Shown: positions 1 through 7,484, numbered from the stretch's first letter. The stretch: DNA of 20,394 bases from JBFXAM01 sp050184295 (GCA_050184295.1 JBFXAM010000080.1:1-20394), one strand, 5' to 3'. Notes: generated from the sequence alone by a model not told the origin. Numbers and translations are program-made.

Positions 1-2
1 AA

Positions 3-116
3 CAGCATTCGATTCCCGAGCAGATCGAAGCGGATCGCTACCTGGCCTCGAAGGAAGCGTCGAAGCAAGGCCTCGGCATCCGCATGACGAAGGTCGTGCC
101 GCCTGGAGCGATTTGA
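3..116 (+). CDS. C-terminus of a small protein upstream of the portal gene (partial)
   Basis: The window opens inside an open frame that reads to a TGA at 114-116. The visible C-terminus is 37 residues and ends KVVPPGAI. In lambda-like gene orders a small gpW-like head-tail joining protein sits between the large terminase subunit and the portal, and this position fits such a gene. That assignment rests on position only; no diagnostic motif is visible. The frame ends next to the portal start, so the two are probably translated together. Confidence 0.5.
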   Translation, partial: QHSIPEQIEADRYLASKEASKQGLGIRMTKVVPPGAI

Positions 117-118
117 GC

Positions 119-1600
119 GTGCTCAATTGGCTGCGACAGATCGGTTCGCGTCTCGTGTCGGCCGGAGCGATCGCCCGCGGCCGCTTGCTCGTTGTCCGCG
201 GCAAGTATGACGCGGCCCAGACGACGCACGAGAATCGCCGCCACTGGGCCAACGCCGATCATCTTTCCGCCGACGCCTCGGCCAGCGCCGAAGTGCGGCG
301 CGTGCTGCGCAGCCGCGCCCGCTACGAGATCGCCAACAACAGCTATGCGAAGGGCATTGTTCTCACGCTGGCGAATTACGTCGTCGGCACCGGCCCGCGG
401 CTGCAGATGCTCACCGACGATCCCGAAGCCAACCGCTTGATCGAAATGGAATTCTCGCTGTGGGCCAAAGCCGTTGGCCTGGCCCACAAGTTGCGCACCA
501 TGCGGATCGCCCAGTGCGAAGCGGGCGAGGTCTTCGGCCTGCTCGCGACCAATCCACGCGTCGCAGCACCCGTGCAATTGGACCTGCGACTGATCGAAGC
601 CGATCGCGTCTGCGCTCCAACGCTGACTTCGCTTCGCGCCCCCGAGACTGTGGACGGCATTCTCTTCGACGAATTCGGCAACCCGGTCGCGTACACCGTG
701 CTGCGCCGTCACCCGGGCGACGCCACCAGTTTGCGCGGCAGCGGCCTGGAATTCGATGTCCTGCCGATTGAATCGATCATCCATCTCTTCCGCGCCGAGC
801 GGCCCGGCCAGAACCGTGGCGTACCCGAGGTCACCAGTTCGCTATCGCTCTTCGCCATGCTGCGTCGTTACACGCTCGCCGTGCTCGGTTCTGCGGAGCA
901 GGCGGCGCTGCCGTCGGGCGTGATCTACACCGATGCGCCGGCCGACGCCGAGGCGGCCCAGGTCGAACCGATGGACACGGTCGACATGGACCGTGGCACG
1001 TGGCTGACCATGCCGTACGGCTGGAAGGTCGGCCAGCTCAAGGCCGAGCAGCCGACGACGGTGTACAGCGACTTCAAGCACGAGGTGATCAATGAGATCG
1101 CCCGCTGCCTGAATATGCCGTTCAACATCGCGGCGGGGAATTCGTCGGGCTACAACTACGCCTCGGGGCGACTCGACCACCAAGCGTTCTTCAAAGCCAT
1201 CCGCATTGATCAGGCGTATCTCGCCGACGTCGTGCTCGACCGCGTGCTGAACGCGTGGTTGAACGAGGCGGTCCTCATCGAAGGCTACCTGCCGCAGAGC
1301 GCGCGAACGCTCGACACGAATCTCGCGCACCAGTGGTTCTGGGACGGGCTCGAGCACGTCGACCCGCAGAAGGAAGCCACGGCGCAGGCGACACGTCTCA
1401 CGAGTCATACGACGACGCTCGCGGCCGAGTACGCGAAGGCCGGTCTGGATTGGGAAAGCGAGCTGCGCCAGCGAGCGCGCGAGGTCGCGCTCATGCGCGA
1501 GTTGGGGTTGACGACCGAACAAGCCGCGCCGGCGGCGACGAACGACATGGAGGATGACGGCGATGTCACGGAAGACAACGTCGCCCGCCGGGCGGCCTGA
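119..1600 (+). CDS. Phage portal protein, lambda gpB type (PF05136-like)
   Basis: This is the portal, the dodecameric ring at the capsid vertex through which DNA is packaged and to which the neck and tail attach. The 493 residues match the lambda gpB family in length range and landmarks. An N-terminal RSRARYEIANNSYAKGI block is followed by VGTGPRLQM. A central RPGQNRGVPEV segment corresponds to the family's R-GQ-RG-P signature, and a C-terminal region holds NMPFNIAAG and SGYNYASGR. I chose GTG 119 because GGAG at 105-108 lies 10 nt upstream; TTG 113, two codons earlier, is too close to that site. The acidic C-terminus overlaps the start of the next gene by 38 bases, typical of a coupled late operon. 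Lambda gpB is itself processed in the capsid; no such site can be called here. Confidence 0.92.
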   Translation: MLNWLRQIGSRLVSAGAIARGRLLVVRGKYDAAQTTHENRRHWANADHLSADASASAEVRRVLRSRARYEIANNSYAKGIVLTLANYVVGTGPRLQMLTDDPEANRLIEMEFSLWAKAVGLAHKLRTMRIAQCEAGEVFGLLATNPRVAAPVQLDLRLIEADRVCAPTLTSLRAPETVDGILFDEFGNPVAYTVLRRHPGDATSLRGSGLEFDVLPIESIIHLFRAERPGQNRGVPEVTSSLSLFAMLRRYTLAVLGSAEQAALPSGVIYTDAPADAEAAQVEPMDTVDMDRGTWLTMPYGWKVGQLKAEQPTTVYSDFKHEVINEIARCLNMPFNIAAGNSSGYNYASGRLDHQAFFKAIRIDQAYLADVVLDRVLNAWLNEAVLIEGYLPQSARTLDTNLAHQWFWDGLEHVDPQKEATAQATRLTSHTTTLAAEYAKAGLDWESELRQRAREVALMRELGLTTEQAAPAATNDMEDDGDVTEDNVARRAA

Positions 1601-3584
1601 AACCACAGAACGACTCCCCGAGCGGCTTGAACTCCGCGCCGGCTCCAACGCGATCACGCTGCAGGCGGTCGCCGCCGAGGGCGGCGAGGCGATCCCGCGC
1701 TTCATGATGGTTGCCTACACCGGCGAGCCCATGACGGTCGAGGGCTGGCGGCATCCGGTGGTGGTCGACCTCGAAGGACTTTCGATCCCGTCGCAGCGCC
1801 GGCCGGTGCGTTTTGGCCACAGCATGTTCGCCGGCGTCGGACACACCGAACGCATCGTTGTGGAGGGTGGACGGCTGATCGCAGAGGGCATTGTCTCGCG
1901 CGATACCGACGTGGCCCGCGAAATCGTCGCCAGCGGCAAGCGCGGCTTCCCGTGGCAGGCATCGATCGGGGCGCAGGTCGCGCAGGCCGAGTTCATCCGC
2001 AACGGCAAGTCGATCACCGTCAACGCGCGCACGTTCGAAGGGCCGGTGTATGTCGCCCGCCGAACCGTGCTCGGAGAAATCAGCTTCGTCGACCTCGGCG
2101 CCGACGGAAACACGACCGCGACCATCGCGGCACAGCGGCAGGAGAACGCTCTCATGGACGAGACGAACAACACGCCGGTCACGCCGGCCGAGGAAACGCA
2201 GACGCCGGAACCCACGCGTGATGCGCCGACGGACGGGGCAGGCACGGATGCCAGCCCGTCCGTCACCCAAGTGACCGAGCTGCGCGCGCAAGCGCTGGCC
2301 GAGACCAAGCGCATCGCGGCCGTTCGCCGTGTGTGCGCCGGTCGCTACCCGGACATTGAGGAGCGAGCGATCTCGGAAGGCTGGACGCAGGATCGCACGG
2401 AACTCGAGGTGCTGCGCGCCTCGCGGCCGAAGGCGCCGGCGGTTCACGTGACCGACAACGCAATCGGCGGGCGCGTCCTCGAAGCCGCGTGCGTGCTGAC
2501 CGCCAAGCTCTCAAAGGTCGAGAAAGAGTACGACGAGAAGACACTCGACGCGGCATCGCGTCGCTTCCGGAATGGGATCGGACTCCAGGAGCTGCTGCTC
2601 GAGGCGGCGCGGGCCAACGGCTACACCGGCTGGAACTTCCGCGACAGCCGCGCCGTGCTGCGGGCCGCATTCGGACAGAACCTCCAAGCGGGGTTCTCGT
2701 CGATCGACATCGGCGGCATCCTCTCGAACGTCACGAACAAGTTCCTGCTGGAGGGCTTCTTCAGCGTCGAACGCACCTGGCGGAACATCACCGCCGTTCG
2801 CAACGTCAGCGACTTCAAGACCGTCACCAGCTATCGGCTGATCGGCAAGGACCAGTACGAGAAGGTCGCGCCGGGCGGTGAGCTGAAGCACGGCACGCTG
2901 GGCGAGCAGAGCTACTCGAACAAGGCCGACACGTACGGCTTGCTGCTCTCGATCGACCGCCGCGACATCGTCAACGACGACCTCGGAGCGATCACCACGG
3001 TGCCGCGCAAGCTCGGCCGCGGGTCGGGCCTGAAGATCAACGACATCTTCTGGTCGATCTTCATGAACAACGCCGCGTTCTTCGCGGCCGGCAACAACAA
3101 CTATCTGACCGGCGCCGACACGGCGCTGGGTATCGACGGCCTAACCAAGGCCGAGGTCGCGTTCCTCAACCAGACCGATCCGGACGGCAAGCCTCTCGGC
3201 GTCATGCCGCAGGTGATCCTCGTACCGACCGCACTGAGCGCCATGGGCACCGTGCTGTTCAAGTCGCTGGAGATCCGCGACACGACCGCCAACACGAAGT
3301 TCCCGGTCGCCAACCCGCACGCGGGCAAGTTCCGCGTCGAGGTCAGTCGCTACCTGAGCAACAACCAGTACACGGGCTTTTCTGACAAGGCCTGGTACCT
3401 GCTGGCCGACCCGAACGACCTGCCGGTGATCGAGACCGCGTTCCTGAACGGTCAAGAGTCGCCCACGATCGAAACCGCCGAAGCCGACTTCAACGTGCTC
3501 GGCATCCAGATGCGCGGGTACCACGACTTCGGCGTCGCGCTGCAGGAGCCGCGCGGCGGCATCAAGGCCAAGGGCGAGGTGTAA
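1563..3584 (+). CDS. Fused prohead protease and gpT-like major capsid protein
   Basis: This 673-residue protein joins two capsid-assembly activities. Residues 1-190 resemble an HK97/U35-type prohead serine protease: His86 in RFGHS, Ser134 in WQASIG, and Glu172 in LGEISFVDLGAD are the likely catalytic and conserved positions. Residues about 190-235 are a Thr/Pro/Glu-rich linker, followed by a charged helical stretch (about 240-310) that could act as a scaffold. Residues about 370-673 are the shell protein: an FKTVTSYRL strand and a YGLLLSIDRRDIVNDDLGA block (about 457-475) recall Mu gpT-type major head subunits. ATG 1563 is preferred because GGAGG (1549-1553) stands 9 nt upstream; ATG 1554 directly abuts that site. 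An in-frame internal ATG at 2154 has its own GGAG and could yield capsid protein without protease. The fusion reading is supported by uninterrupted coding across both parts. Confidence 0.85.
   Translation: MSRKTTSPAGRPETTERLPERLELRAGSNAITLQAVAAEGGEAIPRFMMVAYTGEPMTVEGWRHPVVVDLEGLSIPSQRRPVRFGHSMFAGVGHTERIVVEGGRLIAEGIVSRDTDVAREIVASGKRGFPWQASIGAQVAQAEFIRNGKSITVNARTFEGPVYVARRTVLGEISFVDLGADGNTTATIAAQRQENALMDETNNTPVTPAEETQTPEPTRDAPTDGAGTDASPSVTQVTELRAQALAETKRIAAVRRVCAGRYPDIEERAISEGWTQDRTELEVLRASRPKAPAVHVTDNAIGGRVLEAACVLTAKLSKVEKEYDEKTLDAASRRFRNGIGLQELLLEAARANGYTGWNFRDSRAVLRAAFGQNLQAGFSSIDIGGILSNVTNKFLLEGFFSVERTWRNITAVRNVSDFKTVTSYRLIGKDQYEKVAPGGELKHGTLGEQSYSNKADTYGLLLSIDRRDIVNDDLGAITTVPRKLGRGSGLKINDIFWSIFMNNAAFFAAGNNNYLTGADTALGIDGLTKAEVAFLNQTDPDGKPLGVMPQVILVPTALSAMGTVLFKSLEIRDTTANTKFPVANPHAGKFRVEVSRYLSNNQYTGFSDKAWYLLADPNDLPVIETAFLNGQESPTIETAEADFNVLGIQMRGYHDFGVALQEPRGGIKAKGEV
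2141..2156 (+). promoter_or_regulatory. Possible internal ribosome site and start inside the protease-capsid gene
   Basis: GGAG at 2141-2144 is followed by 9 nt and an in-frame ATG at 2154, which is codon 198 of the fusion. The site falls at the junction between the protease domain and the linker leading to the capsid domain. Initiation here would give a 476-residue protein lacking the protease. Mu Z and lambda Nu3 are known in-frame internal products of capsid protease genes. A single GGAG can occur by chance in GC-rich coding sequence. Confidence 0.4.
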
Positions 3585-3617
3585 CGGACGGCGCGAAACG
3601 AACAGGAGTAACCAACA

Positions 3618-3959
3618 ATGCCTCAGGCAACATTCGTACAGGACGGCTTGTCGATCGATTACACGCCCGGCGCGTCCGTGCCCGCGGGCGAAGTCGTCGT
3701 GCAAGGCGAGCTGGTGGGAGTCGCGAAGTTCGCGATCGCGGCCAATACGCTCGGCTCGCTGTCGGTCGATGGCGTCTACGACTTCCCTAAGGCGACGGGC
3801 GGCGGAACGGCGATCACCGCCGGCGCCCTGCTCTACTGGGACGACACGAATAACCGCGCCACGACCAACGCCGCCGCGGGCGCCAACAAGCTGATCGGCA
3901 AGTGCATCAAGGCCGCCGCCGACGCGGACGCCACGGTGCGGGCGCGGATGTCGCAGTGA
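3618..3959 (+). CDS. Capsid decoration protein, DUF2190-like
   Basis: The 113-residue product has the composition and layout of DUF2190 proteins: small, Ala/Gly/Val-rich beta proteins that coat or cement phage capsids. Landmarks are an N-terminal GLSIDYTPGASVPAG, a central VDGVYDFPKATG, an ITAGALLYWDD strand pair and a C-terminal GKCIKAAADADATVRARM. Its position straight after the major capsid gene fits the role. AGGAG at 3603-3607 gives a ribosome site about 10 nt before ATG 3618. It is likely made in amounts similar to the capsid protein. I see no signs of truncation. Confidence 0.82.
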   Translation: MPQATFVQDGLSIDYTPGASVPAGEVVVQGELVGVAKFAIAANTLGSLSVDGVYDFPKATGGGTAITAGALLYWDDTNNRATTNAAAGANKLIGKCIKAAADADATVRARMSQ

Positions 3960-3977
3960 GTGGAAGGCGCATGAGCG

Positions 3978-4367
3978 ATGGCCGACTTGATTCAGAAAGG
4001 CCTCGCCTGGCTCGACGACCAGCGCCACGCGCACATGACGCAGACGGTGCTGTACGTCCGCGACACCGAAAACGCGAGCTACATCGTCGAGTTGCTCGCG
4101 ACGATCGGGCGGACGGAGTTCGAGCAGGTCGACGAGTTCGGCATCGTACACAAGCTGCAGTCGCGGGACTTCCTGATCCGCGCTGAAGACCTGGTGCTGA
4201 ACAGCGAGCTGACGCTGCCCAAGGCCGGCGATCGAGTCCGCGAGACGGTCGGAGCGCAGACGTTCGTGTACGAGCTGATGGCCCCTGGCGGCGAGCCGCC
4301 GTGGCGCTACAGCGATCCGTATCGAAAGGCGCTGCGAATCCATACGAAGCACGTGGCAACGGAGTGA
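3978..4367 (+). CDS. Probable head-tail adaptor or head-closure protein
   Basis: The 129-residue product lies between the capsid genes and the tail-terminator-like gene, where siphoviruses encode the neck proteins that close the filled head and connect it to the tail. The C-terminal block GGEPPWRYSDPYRKALRIHTK resembles the end of small neck proteins that finish on an RIHTK-like strand. The protein is a beta-rich, soluble protein with an N-terminal amphipathic helix and no membrane segment. ATG 3978 is preceded by a weak GGAAGG-like site. The family could not be named more precisely; tail completion protein is the main alternative. Confidence 0.6.
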   Translation: MADLIQKGLAWLDDQRHAHMTQTVLYVRDTENASYIVELLATIGRTEFEQVDEFGIVHKLQSRDFLIRAEDLVLNSELTLPKAGDRVRETVGAQTFVYELMAPGGEPPWRYSDPYRKALRIHTKHVATE

Positions 4368-4371
4368 CGAC

Positions 4372-4596
4372 GTGAAGGTCGATGCACCGCCGATCAACGG
4401 AAACGCTCGCCAGAAGCTCGCCTGGCTGCTCGGTGTGCTGCTGACCGTGATCCTGATCCTGGTGCTCGGCTCGAGCGCCATGCTCCTGCGTCACGATTCG
4501 AAGATTGCTGTGCATGAGACCCGGATCGATACGACCGAGCGTGCGCTCGGACGGATCGAATCCAAGCTGGACCGGCTGCTGGAGCGCCATCCGTGA
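4372..4596 (+). CDS. Small single-pass membrane protein with C-terminal coiled coil
   Basis: The 74-residue product has one strong membrane helix (about residues 17-39, LAWLLGVLLTVILILVLGSS) followed by a short heptad-like coiled coil (about 45-72). It starts at GTG 4372 with GGAG at 4361-4364, and its stop overlaps the next start as GTGA. The lysine and arginine just before the helix suggest a cytoplasmic N-terminus. A membrane protein between neck and tail genes is unusual. Spanin-like, holin-like or XhlA-like lysis roles are possible, as is a membrane-bound assembly or superinfection-exclusion role. None can be decided from sequence. The coding frame is supported by tight coupling on both sides. 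Confidence 0.7.
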   Translation: MKVDAPPINGNARQKLAWLLGVLLTVILILVLGSSAMLLRHDSKIAVHETRIDTTERALGRIESKLDRLLERHP

Positions 4597-5021
4597 GCAC
4601 TGTGATCGAAATCGCCGATGCGATCGTCGCCAGCTTGAACGCGGGCACCTTCAGTCAGCCGTTCGAAGCCGAGCGGAAGTATCAGCCCGTCTTCGAGCTG
4701 CCGGACATGCAGACGCTGCACGTCAGCGTTGTGCCGCGCGCGGTCGCGATCACCACCGCCACGCGCGACAGCAGTTATTTCGACTGTGCGGTCGACGTTG
4801 GCGTGCAGAAGAAGGTGAACCCGGACGAGCCGACCGAGCTCGACGAGTTGATGAACCTGGTCGAGGAGATTGCCGACCACCTGCGGATGAAACGGCTCGA
4901 CGAAGCGCAACAGGCCGCGTGGGTCTCGATCGAGAACGAACCGGCGTTCGCGTCGGAACATCTTGACCAACAGCGGGTCTTCACGAGCGTGCTGACCGTG
5001 ACGTACCGGGTGCGGAGATAG
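4593..5021 (+). CDS. Tail terminator-like protein
   Basis: This 142-residue protein lies where gpU/gpZ-type tail terminators and tail completion proteins are found, after the neck genes and before the tail tube. An N-terminal helix (IEIADAIVASLNAG) leads into beta strands (LHVSVVPRAVAIT, FDCAVDVGVQKKV), then a helical ELDELMNLVEEIADHL block and a final VFTSVLTVTYRVRR strand. That alpha-beta-alpha-beta plan is shared with many tail terminators, which cap the growing tube and join it to the head. Start GTG 4593 overlaps the previous stop by four bases. Assignment is by position and predicted fold; no specific motif proves it. Confidence 0.6.
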   Translation: MSTVIEIADAIVASLNAGTFSQPFEAERKYQPVFELPDMQTLHVSVVPRAVAITTATRDSSYFDCAVDVGVQKKVNPDEPTELDELMNLVEEIADHLRMKRLDEAQQAAWVSIENEPAFASEHLDQQRVFTSVLTVTYRVRR

Positions 5022-5024
5022 GCG

Positions 5025-5387
5025 ATGCCCGCGAATGCCGTGATCCAGACGATTGCGTTGGGCAGCCCGCAGTGGACGCCGCTCGGCGGCAAGTCCACCG
5101 TTGCCCAGTTCACGCTGATCGCTGACCCGAAGAACACGAGCAACATCAACCTGCGCTTCCGTCAGGGCGTGCCGGCCGAGTGGCCGCCGGGAGCGGCAGC
5201 GCCGTTCGAGTCGGTCGACATGGCGGAGCTCGAAGTCCAAGGCAATCCAGGCCACGCGCTGCTCGTGGCGGGATACGCCCCAGGCACCGATCCGCGCGGG
5301 CGATCTCTCGGCTCGGGATCGAAGCTCTTTATTCCAATGCCGGGCGGCGGAGCGCAATCCGGCGGCATGGGCGGCGAGATCGGGTGA
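5025..5387 (+). CDS. Small beta-rich virion-type protein, paralogue A
   Basis: This 120-residue protein and the next gene are paralogues. Both open with MPAN, share a central NVRFR/NLRFR strand, a near-identical WPPGAAA turn, an FE-VD-E-EVQG block and a GH-LLV-GY ending. Copy A adds about 34 Gly/Pro/Ser-rich residues after that core. The core is predicted to be all beta. The position just upstream of the tail tube gene suggests a structural or tail-decorating protein. I do not recognise a named family. It starts at ATG 5025 three bases after the previous stop, so translation is probably coupled. Confidence 0.7.
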   Translation: MPANAVIQTIALGSPQWTPLGGKSTVAQFTLIADPKNTSNINLRFRQGVPAEWPPGAAAPFESVDMAELEVQGNPGHALLVAGYAPGTDPRGRSLGSGSKLFIPMPGGGAQSGGMGGEIG

Positions 5388-5390
5388 ACG

Positions 5391-5651
5391 ATGCCAGCGA
5401 ATGTCTACATGAAGTCGTTCAACCTCGGCTCGGGCTCCTACGTGAAGCTCGCCGACGTTTCGACGGTCATGAACATGACGATTATCGCCGGCTCGAAGAA
5501 CTCAGGCAGTGTCAACGTGCGGTTCCGCGGCGGGACGCCCGTCTCATGGCCGCCTGGGGCGGCGGCGATGTTCGAAGGCGTGGATATCACGGAATTCGAG
5601 GTCCAAGGAGCTGCGGGACACCTGCTGCTCGTCGTCGGTTACACGCGGTAA
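5391..5651 (+). CDS. Small beta-rich virion-type protein, paralogue B
   Basis: This 86-residue protein is the short copy of the tandem pair; it aligns with nearly the full core of the preceding gene but ends at GYTR, where copy A continues into a Gly-rich tail. It begins at ATG 5391, three bases after the stop of copy A. The conserved WPPGAAA turn and FEVQG strand indicate a shared fold. The pair could form hetero-oligomers or decorate different positions of a particle. No function can be assigned beyond a probable structural role inferred from the neighbours. Confidence 0.7.
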   Translation: MPANVYMKSFNLGSGSYVKLADVSTVMNMTIIAGSKNSGSVNVRFRGGTPVSWPPGAAAMFEGVDITEFEVQGAAGHLLLVVGYTR

Positions 5652-5663
5652 GGAGGCTGCGCG

Positions 5664-6086
5664 ATGCCCATCAAGCTCGGCATGGAAGCCAAGATTTACT
5701 ACAAGGTCGGCGGCCAGGGCGGCGGCGGCGCGTGGACCGAATTGACCAATGTCCGCGATGTGACGCTCTCACTGGAGACCGGCGAAGCCGACGTGACCAC
5801 GCGCGCGAACGCAGGATGGCGGGCTACCGTTGCGACCCTAAAGGACGCCAGCGTCGAGTTCGAGATGGTCTGGGATACGGCGGATGCGGGGTTCACCGCG
5901 ATCAAGAACGCCTACCTGACCAATGCCCCGATCGGCTTCCAGGTGCGCGACGGTGTGGGCGGCCAGGGACTCCAAGCGGATTTCATGATCACGCAGTTCT
6001 CGCGTAGCGAGCCGCTGGAGGAGGCAATCTCCGTCTCGGTGACATCGAAGGTGACGTATTCGACCACGCCGCCGAGTTGGATTTAG
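5664..6086 (+). CDS. Major tail tube protein, TP901-1/lambda gpV-like
   Basis: The 140-residue product matches the plan of siphovirus tail tube proteins, which stack as hexameric rings around the tape measure. Diagnostic are the strand TELTNVRDVTLSLETGEADVT, the TTRANAGWRATVATLKD segment and the VEFEMVWDTAD block, which mirror the 'D-TTR--GW' and 'LKD-SVEFE' features of TP901-1-type tube proteins. It starts at ATG 5664 behind AAGGAGG (5650-5656). With no sheath gene nearby, a flexible non-contractile tail is the natural reading. The length is typical for a tube without an added Ig-like domain. Confidence 0.82.
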   Translation: MPIKLGMEAKIYYKVGGQGGGGAWTELTNVRDVTLSLETGEADVTTRANAGWRATVATLKDASVEFEMVWDTADAGFTAIKNAYLTNAPIGFQVRDGVGGQGLQADFMITQFSRSEPLEEAISVSVTSKVTYSTTPPSWI

Positions 6087-6109
6087 CGCGTAGCGCGGAG
6101 GAGGCAGAC

Positions 6110-6706
6110 GTGCCCACCAGCAACCTGACCGTTAGCGGTGACATCGGCGGCGTCGGCGTGAATTCCAGTTTCAGCCGCACGGCCACGGGCCAGATCTCGC
6201 ACGATGTGACGATCAACCCGGCGAAGACCGGCACGCTCACCACGCGGACCGACAATACGTCCGGCGTCGCCACGCTCGAAGCCGGCCACGGCATTGCCGG
6301 CGGCAATGTCGTCGACCTCTACTGGACCGGCGGGCGGCGCTACAACGTCAACGCAACCGCCGTGGCGACGAATGATGTCACCTTCTCCGGCGGCGCGGGC
6401 GACAACTTGCCCACGCAGGGCACAGCACTCACGATGACCAAGCAGCAGACCATCGACACCGACTTCATCGGGAATCTGCTGGTTGCGATCGGGGCGCTTT
6501 GTGCGGCGCGGGCGCATCTGAGCTTCTACGAGTCAGCGGTTTTACGGTTGTCGCTTGATCTCACCGCGAACGAGCTGTGGTTCTGGGTCAATGGCGGTAC
6601 CGCAGCCAACCCACTCGCCGCTGCAACTGTGACGCACATTGTTGCGTCGCAGGCGGGGACAGCGGCGGCTTCCCTGAAAGTCGGAGCGCTATACACCAGC
6701 GCGTAG
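6110..6706 (+). CDS. Unknown probable virion protein between tail tube and chaperone genes
   Basis: I do not recognise this 198-residue protein. The N-terminal half is rich in Thr, Ser, Asn and Gly and looks all beta (LTVSGDIGGVGVNSSFS, TGTLTTRTDNTSG, VVDLYWTGGRRYNVN). The C-terminal half has a hydrophobic helix (NLLVAIGALCAARAHLSFY), a strand pair around ELWFWVNGG and an Ala/Thr-rich end. GTG 6110 is chosen as the start because a strong GGAGGAGG (6097-6104) lies 5 nt upstream; the frame opens slightly earlier but without such a site. Its place after the tail tube suggests a tail component or a tail-decorating protein. Confidence 0.65.
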   Translation: MPTSNLTVSGDIGGVGVNSSFSRTATGQISHDVTINPAKTGTLTTRTDNTSGVATLEAGHGIAGGNVVDLYWTGGRRYNVNATAVATNDVTFSGGAGDNLPTQGTALTMTKQQTIDTDFIGNLLVAIGALCAARAHLSFYESAVLRLSLDLTANELWFWVNGGTAANPLAAATVTHIVASQAGTAAASLKVGALYTSA

Positions 6707-6734
6707 CGGGAAATGACTTGGCCACGGAGGGCAC

Positions 6735-7217
6735 ATGAGAACTTTTAACGACAACGCCGGTCGCACCTGGACGCTGGCCGTCAACGTCGACGCCATCAAG
6801 CGCGTCGAGGGGCTGATCAAGGGGGTGAACCTGGCCAATCTGACGCACGGCGATCCGCCGCTGCTGACGCGGCTGGAGACGGACATCGTTCTGCTCTGCG
6901 ATGTGATCTTCGCCCTGGTCAAGCCGCAGGCCGACCAGCTGGGCGTCTCGGATGAGGAATTCGGGAAGGCGATGGGCGGCGACGCAATCATCGCAGCGCA
7001 CGACGCTTTATGGGAGGAGCTCAACGGTTTTTTCCGCCAGCTGCGCCGGACCGACACGGCGCGGGCGATCGAAAAGCAGGCGACGCTGGTCAAGGCGACT
7101 GTAGCGGCGATCGAGCAGCAGGTGGAGACGCTGGACGTCGAGGACGTGATCGCGAAAGCCCTTGGCAGCTCTGTTGGGAACTCGCCGGAATCGCCGGCGT
7201 CGACCCCGGCCCCCTGA
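6735..7217 (+). CDS. Tail assembly chaperone, gpG-like
   Basis: The 160-residue helical protein lies between the tail tube and tape measure genes, the place of lambda gpG, which coats the tape measure during tail assembly. It opens with a short beta segment (RTFNDNAGRTWTLAVNVDAIKRV) and continues as acidic helices. The last residues, SPESPASTPAP, read the same DNA as the conserved start of the downstream extension in the -1 frame. A canonical slippery heptamer at 7028-7034 reads TTT-TTC (Phe99-Phe100) in this frame and is followed by a hairpin, so a fraction of ribosomes should make a longer gpGT-like product. ATG 6735 has GGAGG at 6726-6730, 4 nt upstream. Confidence 0.82.
   Translation: MRTFNDNAGRTWTLAVNVDAIKRVEGLIKGVNLANLTHGDPPLLTRLETDIVLLCDVIFALVKPQADQLGVSDEEFGKAMGGDAIIAAHDALWEELNGFFRQLRRTDTARAIEKQATLVKATVAAIEQQVETLDVEDVIAKALGSSVGNSPESPASTPAP
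7028..7064 (+). promoter_or_regulatory. Programmed -1 frameshift signal: slippery heptamer plus hairpin
   Basis: T_TTT_TTC occupies 7028-7034 with its codons in the gpG frame. After a 6-nt spacer (7035-7040), bases 7041-7048 pair with 7057-7064 in an 8-bp stem (one T-G wobble, otherwise G-C/C-G) with an 8-nt loop. The downstream open frame is in the -1 register, as the signal requires. Heptamer, spacer and stem match the classic arrangement. The site lies 183 bases before the gpG stop, earlier than in lambda. Confidence 0.65.
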
Positions 7218-7462
7218 CGCTGCGCGAGCTGATGCTCATGGCCGAGGGGCGCGTGCGCGACGAGTGGCGGCGCACGTCGGTACTGCTGGCACTGACTGCC
7301 AATTGCCACCGCGATCCCAAGAAGACGAAGGCGCTCCGGCCGGCGGACTTCGATCCGTTCCGCGAGCCGGACAAACCGATTCGGGTTGACATCACCGTCC
7401 TCAAGGACGTGTTCATCGATCGACAGATGCCCGGGTATGGAGGCCCGGGTGAGTTCGAGTGA
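7034..7462 (+). CDS. gpT-like extension of the tail assembly chaperone (-1 frame)
   Basis: This -1 frame continues gpG after slippage; the fused product would be 242 residues (100 from gpG, 142 from here). The first 45 or so residues are Gly/Arg/Asp-rich with codon use unlike the neighbours, as expected for a dual-coded linker. From WELAGIAGVDPGPLTLREL onward it looks like a genuine conserved domain and carries NCHRDPKKTKALRPADFDPF, which resembles the T-domain found downstream of gpG-like genes in siphoviruses. In lambda, gpGT recruits tail tube subunits to the chaperoned tape measure. ATG 7232 is in frame and could start a shorter protein, but the conserved segment begins before it, favouring frameshift expression. 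Confidence 0.75.
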   Translation, partial: PPAAPDRHGAGDRKAGDAGQGDCSGDRAAGGDAGRRGRDRESPWQLCWELAGIAGVDPGPLTLRELMLMAEGRVRDEWRRTSVLLALTANCHRDPKKTKALRPADFDPFREPDKPIRVDITVLKDVFIDRQMPGYGGPGEFE

Positions 7463-7484
7463 GGCAATCACAAGGAGAAAGCGT

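Noticed and set aside
7154..7181. Alternative frameshift sites near the end of gpG (AAAGCC and TTGGGAAC)
   Set aside because: Neither forms a proper X_XXY_YYZ heptamer in the gpG frame; GGGAAC lacks one A of a canonical site. The heptamer at 7028 is perfect and has a hairpin.
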